Shown: positions 46,656-55,599, counted from the first letter of the stretch. The stretch: DNA of 64,000 nt from Streptomyces violaceusniger (GCA_005405945.1 BJHW01000001.1:4092001-4156000); one strand, 5' to 3'. Numbers and translations are program-made. Notes: generated from the sequence alone by a model not told the origin.

Positions 46656-48218
46656 ATGAGCACCATTCTCGAATTGCGCTCCATCACCAAGACGTTCCCC
46701 GGTGTCAAGGCGCTCTCCGATGTCAATCTCCGCGTCCGCCAGGGCGAGATCCACGCGCTCTGCGGGGAGAACGGCGCGGGAAAGTCCACCCTGATGAAGG
46801 TCGTCAGCGGGGTCCATCCGCACGGCAGCTACGAGGGCGAGATCCTCTTCGACGGCCAGGCGTGCGCCTTCAAGGACATCCGCGCGAGCGAGCAGCGCGG
46901 CATCGTCATCATCCATCAGGAACTGGCGCTGATCCCCTATCTGTCCATCGCCGAGAACATCTTCCTCGGCAATGAACACTCCCGGCGCGGCCTCATCAGC
47001 TGGAACGAAACCCTCAGACACGCCACCGCGCTGCTCAAGCGGGTCGGTCTGACGGATTCGCCGCAGACCCGCGTCACCGATATCGGCGTGGGCAAACAGC
47101 AGCTGGTGGAAATCGCCAAGGCGCTCTCCAAGGAAGTGAAGCTGCTCATCCTGGACGAGCCGACCGCGGCGCTCAACGACGAGGACAGCGGAAAACTCCT
47201 CGATCTGCTGCTGGAATTCAAGGCGCAGGGCATTTCCTGCATCCTGATCTCCCACAAGCTCAATGAGATCCGCCGGGTCGCCGACTCCGTCACCATTCTG
47301 CGCGACGGCCAGACCATCGAAACCCTGACCGTCCGGGAGACCCCCGAGGCCAGCCCCGAGATCTCCGAGGACCGCATCATCCGCGGCATGGTCGGCCGCG
47401 ACCTCGACCACCGCTTCCCGGAGCGCACCCCGTACGAGGGCGAGGACGCCTCCGAGGTGGCCCTGGCCGTCGAGGACTGGACCGTCCACCACCCCATCGA
47501 CCAGCAGCGCAAGGTCGTGGACGGGGTGTCGCTGAACGTGCGGCGCGGTGAGATCGTCGGCATCGCCGGGCTGATGGGCGCCGGCCGCACCGAGCTGGCC
47601 ATGAGCGTCTTCGGCCGGGCGTACGGGCGGTACGCGGGCGGCCGGGTGTTCCGGGACGGCCAGGAGGTCCGTACCCGCACCGTGCCGGAGGCGATCGACC
47701 ACGGCATCGCGTACGTCACCGAGGACCGCAAGCACTACGGGCTCAACCTCGACGACACCATCAGCCGCAATGTCTCGCTCTCCTCGCTGACCAAGGTGGC
47801 GCGCCGCGGCGTGGTCAACGAGCACGAGGAGTCGCGGGTCGCCAAGCGGTTCCGCACCACCATGAACATCAAGGCCCCCACGGTCTTCGAGCGGGTCGGC
47901 CGGCTCAGCGGCGGCAACCAGCAGAAGGTCGTCCTCAGCAAGTGGATCTTCGCGGGTCCCGAAGTGCTCATCCTCGACGAGCCCACCCGGGGCATCGACG
48001 TCGGGGCCAAGTACGAGATCTACACGGTCATCAACGACCTGGCGGCCCAGGGCAAGGCCGTCATCTTCATCTCCTCCGAGCTGGGCGAGCTGCTGGGGAT
48101 GTGCGACCGGATCTACACGATGGCGGCCGGGCGGCTGACCGGGGAGATTCCCCGGGCCGAGGCGACGCAGGAAGTTCTGATGCGCCACATGACGAGGGAC
48201 AGAGGAGACGAAGGATGA
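46656..48218 (+). CDS. mmsA: Monosaccharide ABC transporter ATPase, MmsA/GguA type
   Basis: 520 residues, ATG 46656. Two fused ABC domains as in the carbohydrate-uptake-2 (CUT2) family. The first has Walker A CGENGAGKSTLMKV, signature ISVGKQQLVEIAKA-like DIGVGKQQLVEIAKALSKEV and Walker B LLILDEPTAALND. The second has a degenerate Walker A (GLMGAGRTELAMSV), signature LSGGNQQKVVLSKWI and VLILDEPTRGIDVGAKYEIY. ATP hydrolysis drives sugar uptake. Overlaps the permease by 4 nt. Confidence 0.95.
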   Translation: MSTILELRSITKTFPGVKALSDVNLRVRQGEIHALCGENGAGKSTLMKVVSGVHPHGSYEGEILFDGQACAFKDIRASEQRGIVIIHQELALIPYLSIAENIFLGNEHSRRGLISWNETLRHATALLKRVGLTDSPQTRVTDIGVGKQQLVEIAKALSKEVKLLILDEPTAALNDEDSGKLLDLLLEFKAQGISCILISHKLNEIRRVADSVTILRDGQTIETLTVRETPEASPEISEDRIIRGMVGRDLDHRFPERTPYEGEDASEVALAVEDWTVHHPIDQQRKVVDGVSLNVRRGEIVGIAGLMGAGRTELAMSVFGRAYGRYAGGRVFRDGQEVRTRTVPEAIDHGIAYVTEDRKHYGLNLDDTISRNVSLSSLTKVARRGVVNEHEESRVAKRFRTTMNIKAPTVFERVGRLSGGNQQKVVLSKWIFAGPEVLILDEPTRGIDVGAKYEIYTVINDLAAQGKAVIFISSELGELLGMCDRIYTMAAGRLTGEIPRAEATQEVLMRHMTRDRGDEG

Positions 48219-49447
48219 GCACGGCCACCCAGAAGACCGAGAGCCCGGCCCCACCGCCGGCCGAGGGCTCGCCCAGCGTCGGGACGCTGCTGCTGCAGGG
48301 CCTGCGGTCCAATATGCGGCAGTACGGAATGCTGGTCGCGCTCGCCCTGATCATCGTCATCTTCCAGATCTGGTCGGACGACATCCTGCTGCGGCCGCTG
48401 AACGTCACCAACCTGGTGCAGCAGAACGGCTATATCCTCATCCTCGCGATCGGCATGATGATCGTGATCATCGCGGGGCATATCGATCTGTCGGTCGGCT
48501 CACTGGTCGCCTTCATCGGCGCGGCCGCCGGCGTCATGATGATCAAACACGATATGCCGTGGGGCCTCGCGGTCGTCCTCTGTCTGCTGCTCGGCGCGGT
48601 GGCCGGGGCCTGGCAGGGCTTCTGGATCGCCTACATAGGCATTCCGTCCTTCATCGTCACCCTGGCCGGAATGCTGGCCTTCCGCGGCGGCACCCAGATC
48701 CTGCTGGACGGTCAGTCCCTGTCGCCGTTCCCCGACGGCTTCGAGAAGATGAGCACCGGCTTCATCCCGGAGATGGGCCCGTACACGCAGTACCACAACC
48801 CCACGATGGTGATCGGCCTCGTCGTCTGCGCCGCCGCCGTCTGGCAGGAGTGGCGCGCCCGGCAGCAGCGGACGGCCTATGAGCTGGACGTGGTGCCGCT
48901 GGGGCTGTTCTTCGTCAAGTGCGCGGCGATCGTGGCCGCGGTGATGGCGTTCACCATGACGCTGTCCAGCTGGCACGGGGCGCCGTACGGGCTGCTGATC
49001 CTGGCCGTGCTCTTCGTCCTGTTCAGCTTCGTGATGCGCAACACCGTGGTCGGGCGGCATGTGTACGCCCTCGGCGGCAACCAGCCGGCGGCCAAGCTGT
49101 CGGGTGTCCGGGACAAGCGCGTCACCTTCCTGGTCTTCGTCAACATGGGTGTGCTCGCCGCCCTCGCCGGTCTGGTCTTCGCCGCCCGGCTGGGCTCCGC
49201 CACCCCCAGTGCGGGCCTCAACTTCGAGCTCGAGGCCATCGCCGCCGCGTTCATCGGCGGCGCCTCGGCCAGCGGCGGTGTGGGCACGGTGCTCGGCGCG
49301 ATCATCGGTGGTCTGGTGCTCGGCGTGCTCAACAACGGTATGTCGCTGGTCGGCATCGGAACCGACTACCAGCAGGTGATCAAGGGTCTGGTCCTGCTGG
49401 CCGCGGTCGGCTTCGATGTCTGGAACAAGCGCAAGGTCGGGTCGTAA
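48215..49447 (+). CDS. mmsB: Monosaccharide ABC transporter permease, MmsB/GguB type
   Basis: 410 residues from ATG 48215 inside the ATPase stop. About 10-11 membrane helices; BPD_transp_2 features GHIDLSVGSLVAFIGAAAGV, GIPSFIVTLAGMLAFRGGTQ and, near the end, AAAFIGGASASGGVGTVLGA. The larger size and a loop of ~80 residues at 165-245 are typical of GguB-type permeases. Forms the membrane channel with a homodimer expected. Confidence 0.94.
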   Translation: MSTATQKTESPAPPPAEGSPSVGTLLLQGLRSNMRQYGMLVALALIIVIFQIWSDDILLRPLNVTNLVQQNGYILILAIGMMIVIIAGHIDLSVGSLVAFIGAAAGVMMIKHDMPWGLAVVLCLLLGAVAGAWQGFWIAYIGIPSFIVTLAGMLAFRGGTQILLDGQSLSPFPDGFEKMSTGFIPEMGPYTQYHNPTMVIGLVVCAAAVWQEWRARQQRTAYELDVVPLGLFFVKCAAIVAAVMAFTMTLSSWHGAPYGLLILAVLFVLFSFVMRNTVVGRHVYALGGNQPAAKLSGVRDKRVTFLVFVNMGVLAALAGLVFAARLGSATPSAGLNFELEAIAAAFIGGASASGGVGTVLGAIIGGLVLGVLNNGMSLVGIGTDYQQVIKGLVLLAAVGFDVWNKRKVGS

Positions 49448-49490
49448 CCCATCAGCTGTCCCTCATGGATCTAGCCTTATGGAGCCGCAT

Positions 49491-50660
49491 ATGACCACGA
49501 GCAGACGCACGGTGATCACGGCGGCGGCGGCCGGACTGGCGGCCTCGGCCGCCACGACCGGCACCGCCCACGGAGCCGGCGGAGGGGACTCCGCGGGCAA
49601 GGGAGGCGCGGTGAAGGAGCACTTCGGCACGCTCGCCGACGGCACGCGGGTCGACCGCTGGACGATCGAGAACGGCCGCACCCGGCTGCGCGTGCTCAGC
49701 TACGGCGGCATCGTGCAGGCCCTGGAGATCCCCGACCGCCACGGCCGCCGCGCCAATGTGTCGCTCGGCTTCGACGACCTGGACTCCTATGTGGCGGACA
49801 GCCCGTACTTCGGCGCCCTCATCGGCCGCTACGGCAACCGCATCGCACGCGGCACCTTCACGCTGGACGGCAAGAAGTACCAGCTGCCGATCAACGACGG
49901 GCCGAACAGCCTGCACGGCGGCGACAAGGGCTTCGACAAGCGCGTCTGGTCCGTGGAGCCGTTCCGCAAGGGCGCGGACGTGGGGCTCACCCTGCGCCGG
50001 GTGAGCCCCGACGGCGAGATGGGCTACCCCGGCACGCTCACCGTGCGGGTGGACTACACGCTCACGGCGGCGGGCGACTTCCGCATCGACTACGAGGCCA
50101 CGACCGACAAGGCGACGGTCGTGAACCTCACCAACCACACGTACTACAACCTGGCCGGGGAGGGCAGCGGCTCCATCTACGACCACCGTCTTGAGATCGC
50201 CGCCAGCCGCTACACCCCGGTCGACAAGACCCTCATCCCCACCGGCGAGCTCGCCCGGGTGGCCGGGACCCCGTTCGACTTCCGCCGCGCCAAGGAGATC
50301 GGCCGGGACATCCGGGAGGCGCACCAGCAGGTGCTCTACGGGCAGGGGATCGACCACAACTTCGTGCTGGACAAGGGCATCACCAGCCGTCCGGAGCACT
50401 TCCTGACGGTGACCGAGCCGGAGTCCGGCCGGGTGATGCGGATCGCCACGACCGAGCCGGGTGTGCAGTTCTACACCGGCAACTTCCTGACCGGCACGTT
50501 CGCGGGCACGTCGGGGCGGGTCTACCGGCAGGGCGACGCCTTCGCCCTGGAGACCCAGCACTTCCCGGACTCGCCGAACCAGCCGTCGTTCCCCTCGACG
50601 GTGCTGCGGCCGGGGCAGACGTACCGGTCGACGACGGTGCACTCGTTCTCGACCCGCTGA
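49491..50660 (+). CDS. galM: Aldose 1-epimerase, predicted Tat-exported
   Basis: 389 residues from ATG 49491 (MTTSRRTVITAAAAGLAASA), a Tat-type signal with SRRTV. Galactose mutarotase fold: LSYGGIVQALEIPDRHGR, FGALIGRYGNRIARGTF, SLHGGDKGFDKRVW (His), NLTNHTYYNLAGEGSGSIYD (catalytic His) and GVQFYTGNFLTG; catalytic Glu is expected in the final FALETQHFPDSPNQPSFPS. It interconverts alpha and beta anomers of aldoses outside the cell, preparing sugars for the adjacent transporter. Confidence 0.92.
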   Translation: MTTSRRTVITAAAAGLAASAATTGTAHGAGGGDSAGKGGAVKEHFGTLADGTRVDRWTIENGRTRLRVLSYGGIVQALEIPDRHGRRANVSLGFDDLDSYVADSPYFGALIGRYGNRIARGTFTLDGKKYQLPINDGPNSLHGGDKGFDKRVWSVEPFRKGADVGLTLRRVSPDGEMGYPGTLTVRVDYTLTAAGDFRIDYEATTDKATVVNLTNHTYYNLAGEGSGSIYDHRLEIAASRYTPVDKTLIPTGELARVAGTPFDFRRAKEIGRDIREAHQQVLYGQGIDHNFVLDKGITSRPEHFLTVTEPESGRVMRIATTEPGVQFYTGNFLTGTFAGTSGRVYRQGDAFALETQHFPDSPNQPSFPSTVLRPGQTYRSTTVHSFSTR

Positions 50661-50697
50661 GCGGCTCCGCCGCGCGCGGCCCCGTAGCTCACCGGTT

Positions 50698-50737
50698 CCC
50701 CTCCCGTCCCAAGCTCAAGAGCCCGGGACGGGAGGGG
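50698..50737 (+). terminator. Hairpin terminator after galM
   Basis: CCCCTCCCGTCCC (50698-50710) is exactly complementary to GGGACGGGAGGGG (50725-50737) across a 14-nt loop, followed by TTGTCGTTTCCC. It closes the operon that begins at 42129. Confidence 0.85.
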
Positions 50738-50819
50738 TTGTCGTTTCCCCCAGGCCCCGGCCCCAGTCCCCGGCCTCCGACCACCGACTCCCGTCACTCC
50801 TCACTCGAGAGGACCCCGC

Positions 50820-52094
50820 ATGAGATCGATAGGCCCCCGGCTCGCCCTGCTCGGCGCCGCCCTGCTCGCCACCGCTCCCCTGGCCCTCGCCACCCCCGCC
50901 GTGGCCGCGCCGGACACCACCGCTACCCTCACCGTCGAGGAGCAGCGGCTCGACAAGGCCGCGCCGCAGGAGATCCTGCGGCGCAGCGGGTTCGACGAGG
51001 TGGCGCCGGACTTCGCCCGCGCCCTGGCGGGGACGCACTCCGCCGCCGAGGCCGAGCGCGTGGTCACCCGCGAGGGCCGGGCGCTGTGGAAGCACGCGGT
51101 GGACCGGGTACAGGGCCGGGGGCCCGCGGGCGGGGACCTCAGCCGGGACGACGACCGGCCGCTGTACTGGGCGCGGCTGGGGATGACCCGCGCGCTCGGC
51201 GAGTGGCAGCCGGGCTTCCCGCTCACCGACGCCCGCCGCGCCGCGCTCCTCGACACGCTGGAGCGCACCTCACGCGGACAGGACTCGCTCGACCTCCCGG
51301 CCGGTACGAACATCAAGCGCATCGTGGTCACCGGCTTCGACCCGTTCCAGTTGGACGCCGACGTCCGCCGCTCCAACCCCTCCGGCGCGGCGGCGCTCGC
51401 GCTGGACGGGACGACGATCCGTACGGACAGCGGCCCGGCCCGCGTCGAGACGGCCGTCTTCCCGGTCCGCTGGGCGGACTTCGCGGACGGCACGGTCGAG
51501 CGCGCCCTGCTGCCCGCCTTCCGCCCGGGCCCGCGCCGGGTGGACGCGTTCATGACCGTGAGCCAGGGCCGGGTGGGCCGGTTCGACGTCGAGCGGACCA
51601 ACGGCGCCTGGCGGGGCGGCTACCCGGACAACGCGAACGTCTCCCGCACCGAGACCGTACCCGTCCCGGCCGGTGTACCGACCCCGCACCCGCAGCCTCA
51701 GTGGACGACCACGACCCTCCCCCACGAGCGGATCGTCGCGGCGAACACCGGCCCGGTCCCCGTCTATGACAACACCACCGTCACCGAGATCCCGGCGGGC
51801 GGCACCACGCCCGTGGTCCGCCCGGACGGCCCGACCCCCGGCTCGACGGCCCGCGCCGGCGGTGGCGGCGACTACCTCTCCAACGAGATCGCCTACCGCG
51901 CCACCCTGCTGCGCGACGCGGTCGGTCTGAAGGCCCCCGGCGGCCATCTCCACACCCCGGTCCTCCAGTTCGGCCCGGGCAACACCGACCCCGCCACGGG
52001 CCAGGTCACCGACCCGGACTTCGTCCACAACCGCGAGGCCATCACCGCCCAGGTGCGCTCGATCCTCACGGTGGTCGCGGCTACGACCCGTTGA
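50820..52094 (+). CDS. Secreted pyroglutamyl-peptidase (C15)-like protein lacking the catalytic Cys
   Basis: 424 residues from ATG 50820 (GAGAGG upstream). Sec signal MRSIGPRLALLGAALLATAP, cleavage near AVA-AP. A helical region (~30-150) precedes the C15-like domain: RIVVTGFDPFQLDADVRRSN PSGAAAL, DAFMTVSQGRVGRFDVERTN and GGDYLSNEIAYRATLLRDAV, then GGHLHTPVLQFGPG. In true C15 enzymes the position held here by Ser (YLSNE) is the catalytic Cys, and the Glu-bearing G.A segment is SQGR. The His is kept. Either a Ser variant or a binding protein. Ends convergent with a NUDIX gene, overlapping by 14 bp. Confidence 0.8.
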   Translation: MRSIGPRLALLGAALLATAPLALATPAVAAPDTTATLTVEEQRLDKAAPQEILRRSGFDEVAPDFARALAGTHSAAEAERVVTREGRALWKHAVDRVQGRGPAGGDLSRDDDRPLYWARLGMTRALGEWQPGFPLTDARRAALLDTLERTSRGQDSLDLPAGTNIKRIVVTGFDPFQLDADVRRSNPSGAAALALDGTTIRTDSGPARVETAVFPVRWADFADGTVERALLPAFRPGPRRVDAFMTVSQGRVGRFDVERTNGAWRGGYPDNANVSRTETVPVPAGVPTPHPQPQWTTTTLPHERIVAANTGPVPVYDNTTVTEIPAGGTTPVVRPDGPTPGSTARAGGGGDYLSNEIAYRATLLRDAVGLKAPGGHLHTPVLQFGPGNTDPATGQVTDPDFVHNREAITAQVRSILTVVAATTR

Positions 52095-52539
52095 CGCCCC
52101 GGGCCGGGCGCTCGGCGAGCAGCAGAGCCAAGGGCCCGGCCGGAAGCAGAAAGCGACCGTGCGCGGCCGCGTCGATCGCGTCGCCCATCGACCACCACGA
52201 AAGCTTGAAGTCCTGTTCGGTGGGGCTGAGTTCCTGAGGCCCGGCGGTCAACCACCGGGCCTCAAAAAGATGCACGCGAGCCGTCGAGCCGAGAGTCATC
52301 GCGTACGACCCCAACGAACGCCACGTCTCGGCCGTGACCCCCGCCTCCTCGCGCAGCTCCCGCCGCGCACACTCTTCCGCCGTTTCCCCCGCCTCCCTGC
52401 GCCCGCCCGGCAGGAACAGGTACTCGCCACCATGGCGCGGGAAATCCGCGCTCAACACGGCCACCAGCCCATCGGCGTCGCGGGCCACCACGACAGAGGC
52501 GTCACGGACCGGCCTCTGGTCCCGGATGTCGTCGCTCAT
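52081..52539 (-). CDS. NUDIX hydrolase
   Basis: 152 residues, ATG 52539. The NUDIX box is complete: GGRREAGETAEECARRELRE followed by EAGV, with the metal-binding REL.EE core. Flanking elements VVVARDADGLVAVLSADFPR and DFKLSWWSMGDAIDAA give the usual fold. It cleaves a nucleoside diphosphate-linked substrate that cannot be named from sequence. Its 3' end overlaps the convergent peptidase-like gene by 14 bp. Confidence 0.9.
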   Translation of the reverse strand: MSDDIRDQRPVRDASVVVARDADGLVAVLSADFPRHGGEYLFLPGGRREAGETAEECARRELREEAGVTAETWRSLGSYAMTLGSTARVHLFEARWLTAGPQELSPTEQDFKLSWWSMGDAIDAAAHGRFLLPAGPLALLLAERPARGVNGS

Positions 52540-52732
52540 GCTCGGCGAGCGTAGCGGCCATCAACGCACCACGGCCGCGTACGGCACATTCACCGGTTCA
52601 TCATGCATACGACAGGGTGCGCGATGGTCTCGGCGGCGGCCCGCAGCACGTCGGCCAAGGGCTGCGGGCCGAGGCTCATCAAAGCCCGGACGGCGCTGAT
52701 CTGGCGGCCGCAGCCCGCCGGGAGGCGGGAGG

Positions 52733-53397
52733 TCAGGAGATGAGGCGGCTGGTGAAGCCGTCGCGGATGAGAGATGCGAAAGCGGCATGCACGTCCTCCG
52801 GGACGTCCTGCTCGATGGCGAACCCGAGTTTCGGATACTCGATCACCCGCTGGAGGTCGCCGACAAGATCATCGGTGACGAGCTTCTCGTCGCCAATGCT
52901 CTTGAGGTAGTCGTCGAACTCCAGTGGCTCCGACGTGCAGATCACTTCGGCCTCGGGCCACATTTTGCGTGCGGTGGCGAAGGCGCGTCGCTCCATATAG
53001 GGCATGGAGACCAGCAACACGGTCTCCGGCGTCATCCCGGTGGAGGCCAGGACCTCGCGGGAGAGGGTGATGTTCTGGCCGGTGTTGCGGGCCTTGGGCT
53101 CCAGCAGGATCGCTTCCTCGTGAACGCCGAGTGCGATGGCGTGCTCGCGGAAATGGACGGCCTCGCCGCGGGGGAATCGCTCCGGGGCGGTGGGGTTGGG
53201 CCCGCCGGTGAAAACTAGGACTGAAAGAGCCCGGCGCGATACAGCCGAGCGCAGAAGGCAGGCACGCCGAGGTCGTGGCTGCCCAGGCCGATCGCAACAT
53301 CGCATGGTTTCACCTGATGGCGCATCTGGTGGTAGTCCCAGATCAGCTTGGCCTGTCGGCGCTGGCCTTCGGTGAGGGCCCGCTGATTGCCTGTCAC
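52733..53397 (-). CDS. YdcF/DUF218 family protein (one frameshift)
   Basis: About 221 residues from GTG 53397, with GGGAGG 7 nt upstream. Typical DUF218 order: CDVAIGLGSHDLGVPAFCAR, then VLVFTGGPNPTAPERFPRGE, EAILLEPKARNTGQNITLSR and TVLLVSMPYMERRAFATARK. The first and second parts are in different frames because one G is missing near 53218 (LFQ/VLVF). Soluble relatives bind or act on S-adenosylmethionine or unknown small molecules; membrane forms act in envelope synthesis. No membrane helix here. Confidence 0.82.
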
Positions 53398-53478
53398 TCG
53401 TCTGCCTCCCTGGTCACCGTCACCCAGGGGCCGCATACCCCTCGGTCGTCATCCTGATGCCCTCGATGCTCGGCGGTC

Positions 53479-53694
53479 TCAGGACCGCTTGAAGCGGTCG
53501 GGGTTGTTGTGGTCGCGGTGGCGGGGACACTGGCACGGCGGCCACGCCTGCCCCAACGCGTAGGCGTCGCTTTTGTCCCCGGCGAGGACGGCCACGATCG
53601 CGCGCCGAGTGACGCGGATCCCGTCGTGCGCCATGGTGTAGACGCGCATCGTCATCTTCGGCCGCTCGTCCCGGTCTGGCTGGCGGTCGGCCAT
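53479..53694 (-). CDS. Small hypothetical protein
   Basis: 71 residues from ATG 53694, which shares one base with the stop of the gene before it, implying an operon. Sequence MADRQPDRDERPKMTMRVYT then AIVAVLAGDKSDAYALGQAW and a C-terminal PPCQCPRHRDHNN with two Cys and two His, possibly a metal site. No family recognised. Confidence 0.55.
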   Translation of the reverse strand: MADRQPDRDERPKMTMRVYTMAHDGIRVTRRAIVAVLAGDKSDAYALGQAWPPCQCPRHRDHNNPDRFKRS

Positions 53695-54011
53695 CAGCGG
53701 CCCCCTCTCTCGACCGGTGCGAGGAGCTGGAGCACGGTGCGCAGACTCCGCTTCACCGCGCCGAGGTGGTAGGCCAATTCTTCCGGCGCGGCGTCGGCCA
53801 GGCTCAGCGCCTCGGCGGCGGCAAGACTCTGCCCGGCGACGATGACGACGGCCTGTTCCAGGCCGTCACGGGTGGGCTTTCCGGCCTCGATGCACGCTGG
53901 GCACAGGCCCAGACGCGGCTCGGAGGGGTTGTGGGGCCCGAAGTCGCCCGGGGTGGCACACAGAGCGCACCCAGGGGACGGGACGAGTGTGGTCCGGTCA
54001 CCGACTGTCAC
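53694..54011 (-). CDS. Small putative zinc-ribbon protein
   Basis: 105 residues, ATG 54011. Two CxxC knuckles, PGCALCATPGDF and LGLCPACIEAG, about 20 residues apart, suggest a zinc ribbon in the first 45 residues; the rest is predicted helical (LAAAEALSLADAAPEELAYH). The function is unknown. It pairs with the 71-residue gene and sits divergent from the regulator at 54311. Confidence 0.6.
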   Translation of the reverse strand: MTVGDRTTLVPSPGCALCATPGDFGPHNPSEPRLGLCPACIEAGKPTRDGLEQAVVIVAGQSLAAAEALSLADAAPEELAYHLGAVKRSLRTVLQLLAPVERGGR

Positions 54012-54310
54012 TGGGCCACCACCGTCCCGTGCGACGCACGCACCAGCCGCGCTCGCGGGCGGCTCTCACGCCGTCGCTCGTGGGCCACGGCGTAGGGCCG
54101 GACCAAGCCGAAGATCCACGCGATAGCGTGGGCCATGTCGCCAACCTCCAAGGGGTTGAGGGCCATGCCCCCGGACCGTCGCCACGGTCGCGGCGGTCTC
54201 TACTTCTTCACCTTTCCGCCCCTGGCAGTGCGTTTCCACCGCGTTCCGCGACCGTTAGGCACGGAGCAGGGTTACCGCGCGAAGCGTGCCTAACGTCCCA
54301 GGGGGTGCCG
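54012..54310. promoter_or_regulatory. Divergent promoter with long-armed operator (54253-54295)
   Basis: CGTTAGGCACG (54253-54263) and CGTGCCTAACG (54285-54295) are perfect 11-bp inverted arms, with centres 32 bp (three helix turns) apart, ending 16 bp before the regulator start. This is a strong candidate for autoregulation by the XRE-family protein. No gene is seen in the interval. Confidence 0.75.
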
Positions 54311-55066
54311 GTGAACGAAGCACTACGCCGTGCCATGCTTCAAGCTCACATGACAGACCGGAAGTTGGCGGAGCGCTGTGGCGTCGATATCAAGACTGTC
54401 GGCCGATGGATCACCGAGACGGGACGGGTCCCCCGTGCCCGTCACCGGTGGGCCGTCTGCGAAGCACTCGGAGAGGACGAGGCGGTGTTATGGCCAGCAG
54501 CCGTAAAGAAGGCGATCAAGGTTGGTCCCGACCGTGAGGTCGTTTCCGTCTATCCGTACCGGTCCGGCTGTCCGGCCTCCCTGTGGCGGTCGCTGATCAC
54601 CAAGGCTGAGCGAGAGCTGACCTTTGCGGGCTACACCAACTACTTCCTATGGCTCGAACAAGCCCGGTTCGGTACCGCGCTACGGCGCAAAGCCGCCCAA
54701 GGATGCCGAGTGCGCTTCCTGCTCGGTGACCCTGACAGTGATCTCACACGGTCGCGCGAGCAGGATGAAGACGTCGCGCTCACGCTGTCCACGCGCATCC
54801 GCGTGACGCTGGCCGAACTGGAGAAGATCAGAAGTCAGCCGGGTATCGATGCGAGGTACAGCGAGGGGCACGCGTACCTATCCGTGTTCCGCTTCGATGA
54901 CGACATGATCGTTACGCCTTTGCTGACCCACAGTGTGGGACACGATGCCCCCACGTTGCACCTGCGCCGTTACCAGGACGACGGCATGTTTGATCGTTTC
55001 GCTTCCCACATCGAGGAACTGTGGAGACGAGGCAGTCCGGTATGGGAAGGGGAAGACGATGGGTAG
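54311..55066 (+). CDS. XRE-family HTH regulator with DUF5919-like C-terminal domain
   Basis: 251 residues from GTG 54311 (AGGGGG upstream). HTH in residues ~1-45: LRRAMLQAHMTDRKLAERCG VDIKTVGRWITE. The C-terminal part, ELTFAGYTNYFLWLEQARFG, ALRRKAAQGCRVRFLLGDPD and HAYLSVFRFDDDMIVTPLLT, matches the DUF5919 domain, which looks like a phospholipase-D-type fold lacking its usual active site. Codon choice is less GC-rich than in neighbours. It overlaps the NUDIX gene by 8 nt, a pairing I expect to be functional: the enzyme may make or remove the ligand sensed here (inference). Confidence 0.82.
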   Translation: MNEALRRAMLQAHMTDRKLAERCGVDIKTVGRWITETGRVPRARHRWAVCEALGEDEAVLWPAAVKKAIKVGPDREVVSVYPYRSGCPASLWRSLITKAERELTFAGYTNYFLWLEQARFGTALRRKAAQGCRVRFLLGDPDSDLTRSREQDEDVALTLSTRIRVTLAELEKIRSQPGIDARYSEGHAYLSVFRFDDDMIVTPLLTHSVGHDAPTLHLRRYQDDGMFDRFASHIEELWRRGSPVWEGEDDG

Positions 55067-55526
55067 GCGGGACTACGAGGACGACCCGAGTGCCCCAGCC
55101 GCGAACAGCTTGGTTCCCGCTGCTTCCGCCGTCGTCGTTGACGATGCCGGGCGCATCCTGCTTCAGCGTCGGCGGGACAACGACATGTGGGCGCTTCCTG
55201 GCGGTGTTATGCAGATCGGAGAGTCGTTGCCCGACTGCGCGGTTCGGGAGACGCGCGAAGAGACCGGGATTGACGTTGAGATCGTCGGCATCGTCGGCAC
55301 CTACACCAACCCTCGTCACGTCTTTGCCTACGACGATGGCGAGGTGCGCCAAGAGTTCTCCGTCTGCTTCGTGGCACGTCCTGTGGCTGGGCAACTGGCG
55401 GTCTCCGAGGAGTCCACCGATGTCCGCTGGTTCGACCCCGCAGAGGTTGACGCGCTCCCCATGGTCCCCAGCATCCGGAAGCGTGTGAACGACTGGCGCG
55501 ACGGCAACATGCCCGCCGCCCGGTAG
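55059..55526 (+). CDS. NUDIX hydrolase coupled to the XRE regulator
   Basis: 155 residues from ATG 55059, within the regulator's 3' end. The NUDIX box GGVMQIGESLPDCAVRETRE plus ETGI is complete. Preceding strand VPAASAVVVDDAGRILLQRR and WALPGG fit the MutT/ADP-ribose pyrophosphatase class. Later RPVAGQLAVSEESTDVRWFD is standard. The tight coupling to a DUF5919-type regulator is recurrent in Streptomyces. The substrate is unknown. Confidence 0.9.
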   Translation: MGRRDYEDDPSAPAANSLVPAASAVVVDDAGRILLQRRRDNDMWALPGGVMQIGESLPDCAVRETREETGIDVEIVGIVGTYTNPRHVFAYDDGEVRQEFSVCFVARPVAGQLAVSEESTDVRWFDPAEVDALPMVPSIRKRVNDWRDGNMPAAR

Positions 55527-55599
55527 TCGGCACGCGGTCCGGTTGGTCCGCCGGGCAAGGCCCCGGCGGACCAACCGGGCCGTCACTCGGGGTCTGTCG

